Source of the DNA: an uncultured Eubacteriales bacterium
GTDB lineage: Bacteria; Bacillota_A; Clostridia; Christensenellales; Aristaeellaceae
Length of the DNA: 5,854 nucleotides
NCBI GenBank assembly: GCA_900553645.1
Contig: USEE01000107.1
Coordinates: 1 to 5,854, forward strand
Reading direction: 5' to 3'
The position numbers were made by a program, and so were the translations under genes. This document shows, in pieces, positions 5,030 to 5,854 of this stretch (its first letter is position 1; every line of letters starts with the position of its first letter). Under the pieces are notes generated by a model, which had not been told where the DNA came from, did no database searches, and saw only the letters and a list, made by a program, of their open reading frames with translations.

Positions 5030-5854
5030 TTACGGTGCGAGCGTGCCCGCCGTGGGCAGCACGTCCTGCGTGGTCAGGTTCTCGCGGTCGAGGTAGTAGT
5101 CGATTACCGTCTTGCAGGTATACGCGCTCAGACCGCCCGCGTAGCCGTTGGGTATGTACACGACGACGACAATCTGCGGATCGTCAATCGGCGCGAATGC
5201 GACGTGCCAGCTCTTGTTCTCCAGATCGATCAGCGATGAAGTCTGCGCCGTACCCGTCTTTGCGCAAATCTCATCCTTATACTTACTGTCGGCGTAATAC
5301 TTCGCCGCCGTACCGCCGTCCTCGGTGCTGGTAACGGAGTGCATACCTTTCTTTATATAGCTGAGATAGCCGTTGCTGTCGTCGATTGTGCTGGCGACGA
5401 CCGGCTGCTTGTCCAGCACCACCTCGCCCGAGGACGACACGATGCGGTCGATAATCTGCGCGTCGTATACTGTGCCGCCGTTGGCCAGCGCGGATACATA
5501 GCGCGCAACCGCGATGGGCGTGACTTGAGTTATCGAATAGCCGATCGCGCACATAATGGTTTCGGAATCAGTCCATTTAAGGTCGTTTAAGTAGCTCTGT
5601 ATCTTGGTACCCAGCGCGCGCTTGGCGATGTACTCGTTGGTCAGGTTCATCTCCTGCAGCAGGATATTACGTATGCGCGCGGGCCACGTGGACTTGGTTT
5701 CCTCTTCAGTCACTATGTCCAGCAGCTCCTTGGCCACGCGATCCAGACGATCCTCGTCGTATGTAATCTGCATCTCCTCGCCCACCTGACGCAGCAGCGC
5801 CTTTATCTTGTTGGCAGAGTACTGGGGCTTGGAGGTGCTCTGACTGCTTATGGC
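5030..5854 (-). CDS. mrdA: Penicillin-binding protein 2 (class B transpeptidase), C-terminal part
   Basis: The frame is open to the window edge, so 274 C-terminal residues are visible; the membrane anchor, dimerisation domain and the catalytic SxxK lie outside. The protein cross-links new peptidoglycan in the periplasm as RodA's partner. The third active-site motif KTGTAQ is at visible residues 199-204. Before it comes the typical class B segment AIGYSITQVTPIAVARYVSA followed by LANGG (about 103-127), and after it the end of the transpeptidase sheet (WHVAFAPIDDPQIVVVVYIP, about 216-235). Residues 14-90 are an unusually charged helical stretch (E/D/K/R-rich) upstream of that segment, longer than I expect between the SxN motif and the AIG segment; a SAN triplet at 13-15 is not clearly the catalytic SxN. 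The stop is TAA at 5032-5030. The gene order PBP2, MinD, RodA favours PBP2/mrdA over the division or sporulation paralogues. Confidence 0.85.
   Translation of the reverse strand, partial: AISSQSTSKPQYSANKIKALLRQVGEEMQITYDEDRLDRVAKELLDIVTEEETKSTWPARIRNILLQEMNLTNEYIAKRALGTKIQSYLNDLKWTDSETIMCAIGYSITQVTPIAVARYVSALANGGTVYDAQIIDRIVSSSGEVVLDKQPVVASTIDDSNGYLSYIKKGMHSVTSTEDGGTAAKYYADSKYKDEICAKTGTAQTSSLIDLENKSWHVAFAPIDDPQIVVVVYIPNGYAGGLSAYTCKTVIDYYLDRENLTTQDVLPTAGTLAP

Noticed and set aside
5807..5818. SAN triplet in the PBP2 fragment as the catalytic SxN motif
   Set aside because: The spacing to KTGTAQ (about 185 residues) is longer than the 157 or so in E. coli PBP2, and the flanking residues do not resemble an SxN environment. 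The motif more probably lies upstream of the window.

Overview
The window reads as a chromosomal piece of an endospore-forming Bacillota, most likely a fairly GC-rich member of the Clostridia. This rests on gene content: a cell-elongation cluster (PBP2, a MinD-type ATPase, RodA) runs straight into a SpoIVFA/SpoIVFB-like sporulation pair, and next to it lies the end of an LplA-type sugar-binding lipoprotein gene of the kind common in gut clostridia. The genus cannot be named from the sequence.

Layout. Bases 1-362 (+) are the 3' end of an ABC-transporter solute-binding protein gene, closed by a strong intrinsic terminator (396-432). Everything else is on the minus strand. In transcription order, from right to left, it holds: the C-terminal part of a class B penicillin-binding protein, PBP2/mrdA (5854-5030, cut by the window edge); a MinD-like ATPase (5006-4188); a small coiled-coil protein of unknown function (4142-3909); RodA (3862-2615); an intrinsic terminator (2599-2557); a sporulation sigma-E-like promoter candidate (2551-2523); a SpoIVFA-like membrane protein with a dead LytM domain (2502-1669); and a SpoIVFB-like site-2 protease with a C-terminal CBS-like domain (1645-527). 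A 14-bp perfect hairpin (458-494) closes the minus-strand block. The two blocks converge on 363-526, which holds only the two hairpins. No other stretch over 300 bases lacks a gene, and I see no RNA genes, mobile elements or CRISPR.

How the genes work together. PBP2 (transpeptidase) and RodA (SEDS glycosyltransferase) are the catalytic pair of the elongasome. In many clostridia minC, minD and minE sit between them and select the division site. Here only a MinD homologue remains. It has arginine in place of the signature lysine of the deviant Walker A motif and lacks other residues tied to MinC/MinE contact, and the minE position holds an unrelated coiled-coil protein. SpoIVFA and SpoIVFB are the partner and the intramembrane protease that activate pro-sigma-K late in sporulation. 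The terminator and the sigma-E-like promoter suggest that they are switched separately from the growth genes upstream.

The most interesting signal is the modified MinD with its coiled-coil neighbour, which may be a rewired Min-type positioning module. This is inference from residues and gene order only. Several starts were moved from the longest ORF to internal ATGs because clear Shine-Dalgarno sequences sit in front of those.
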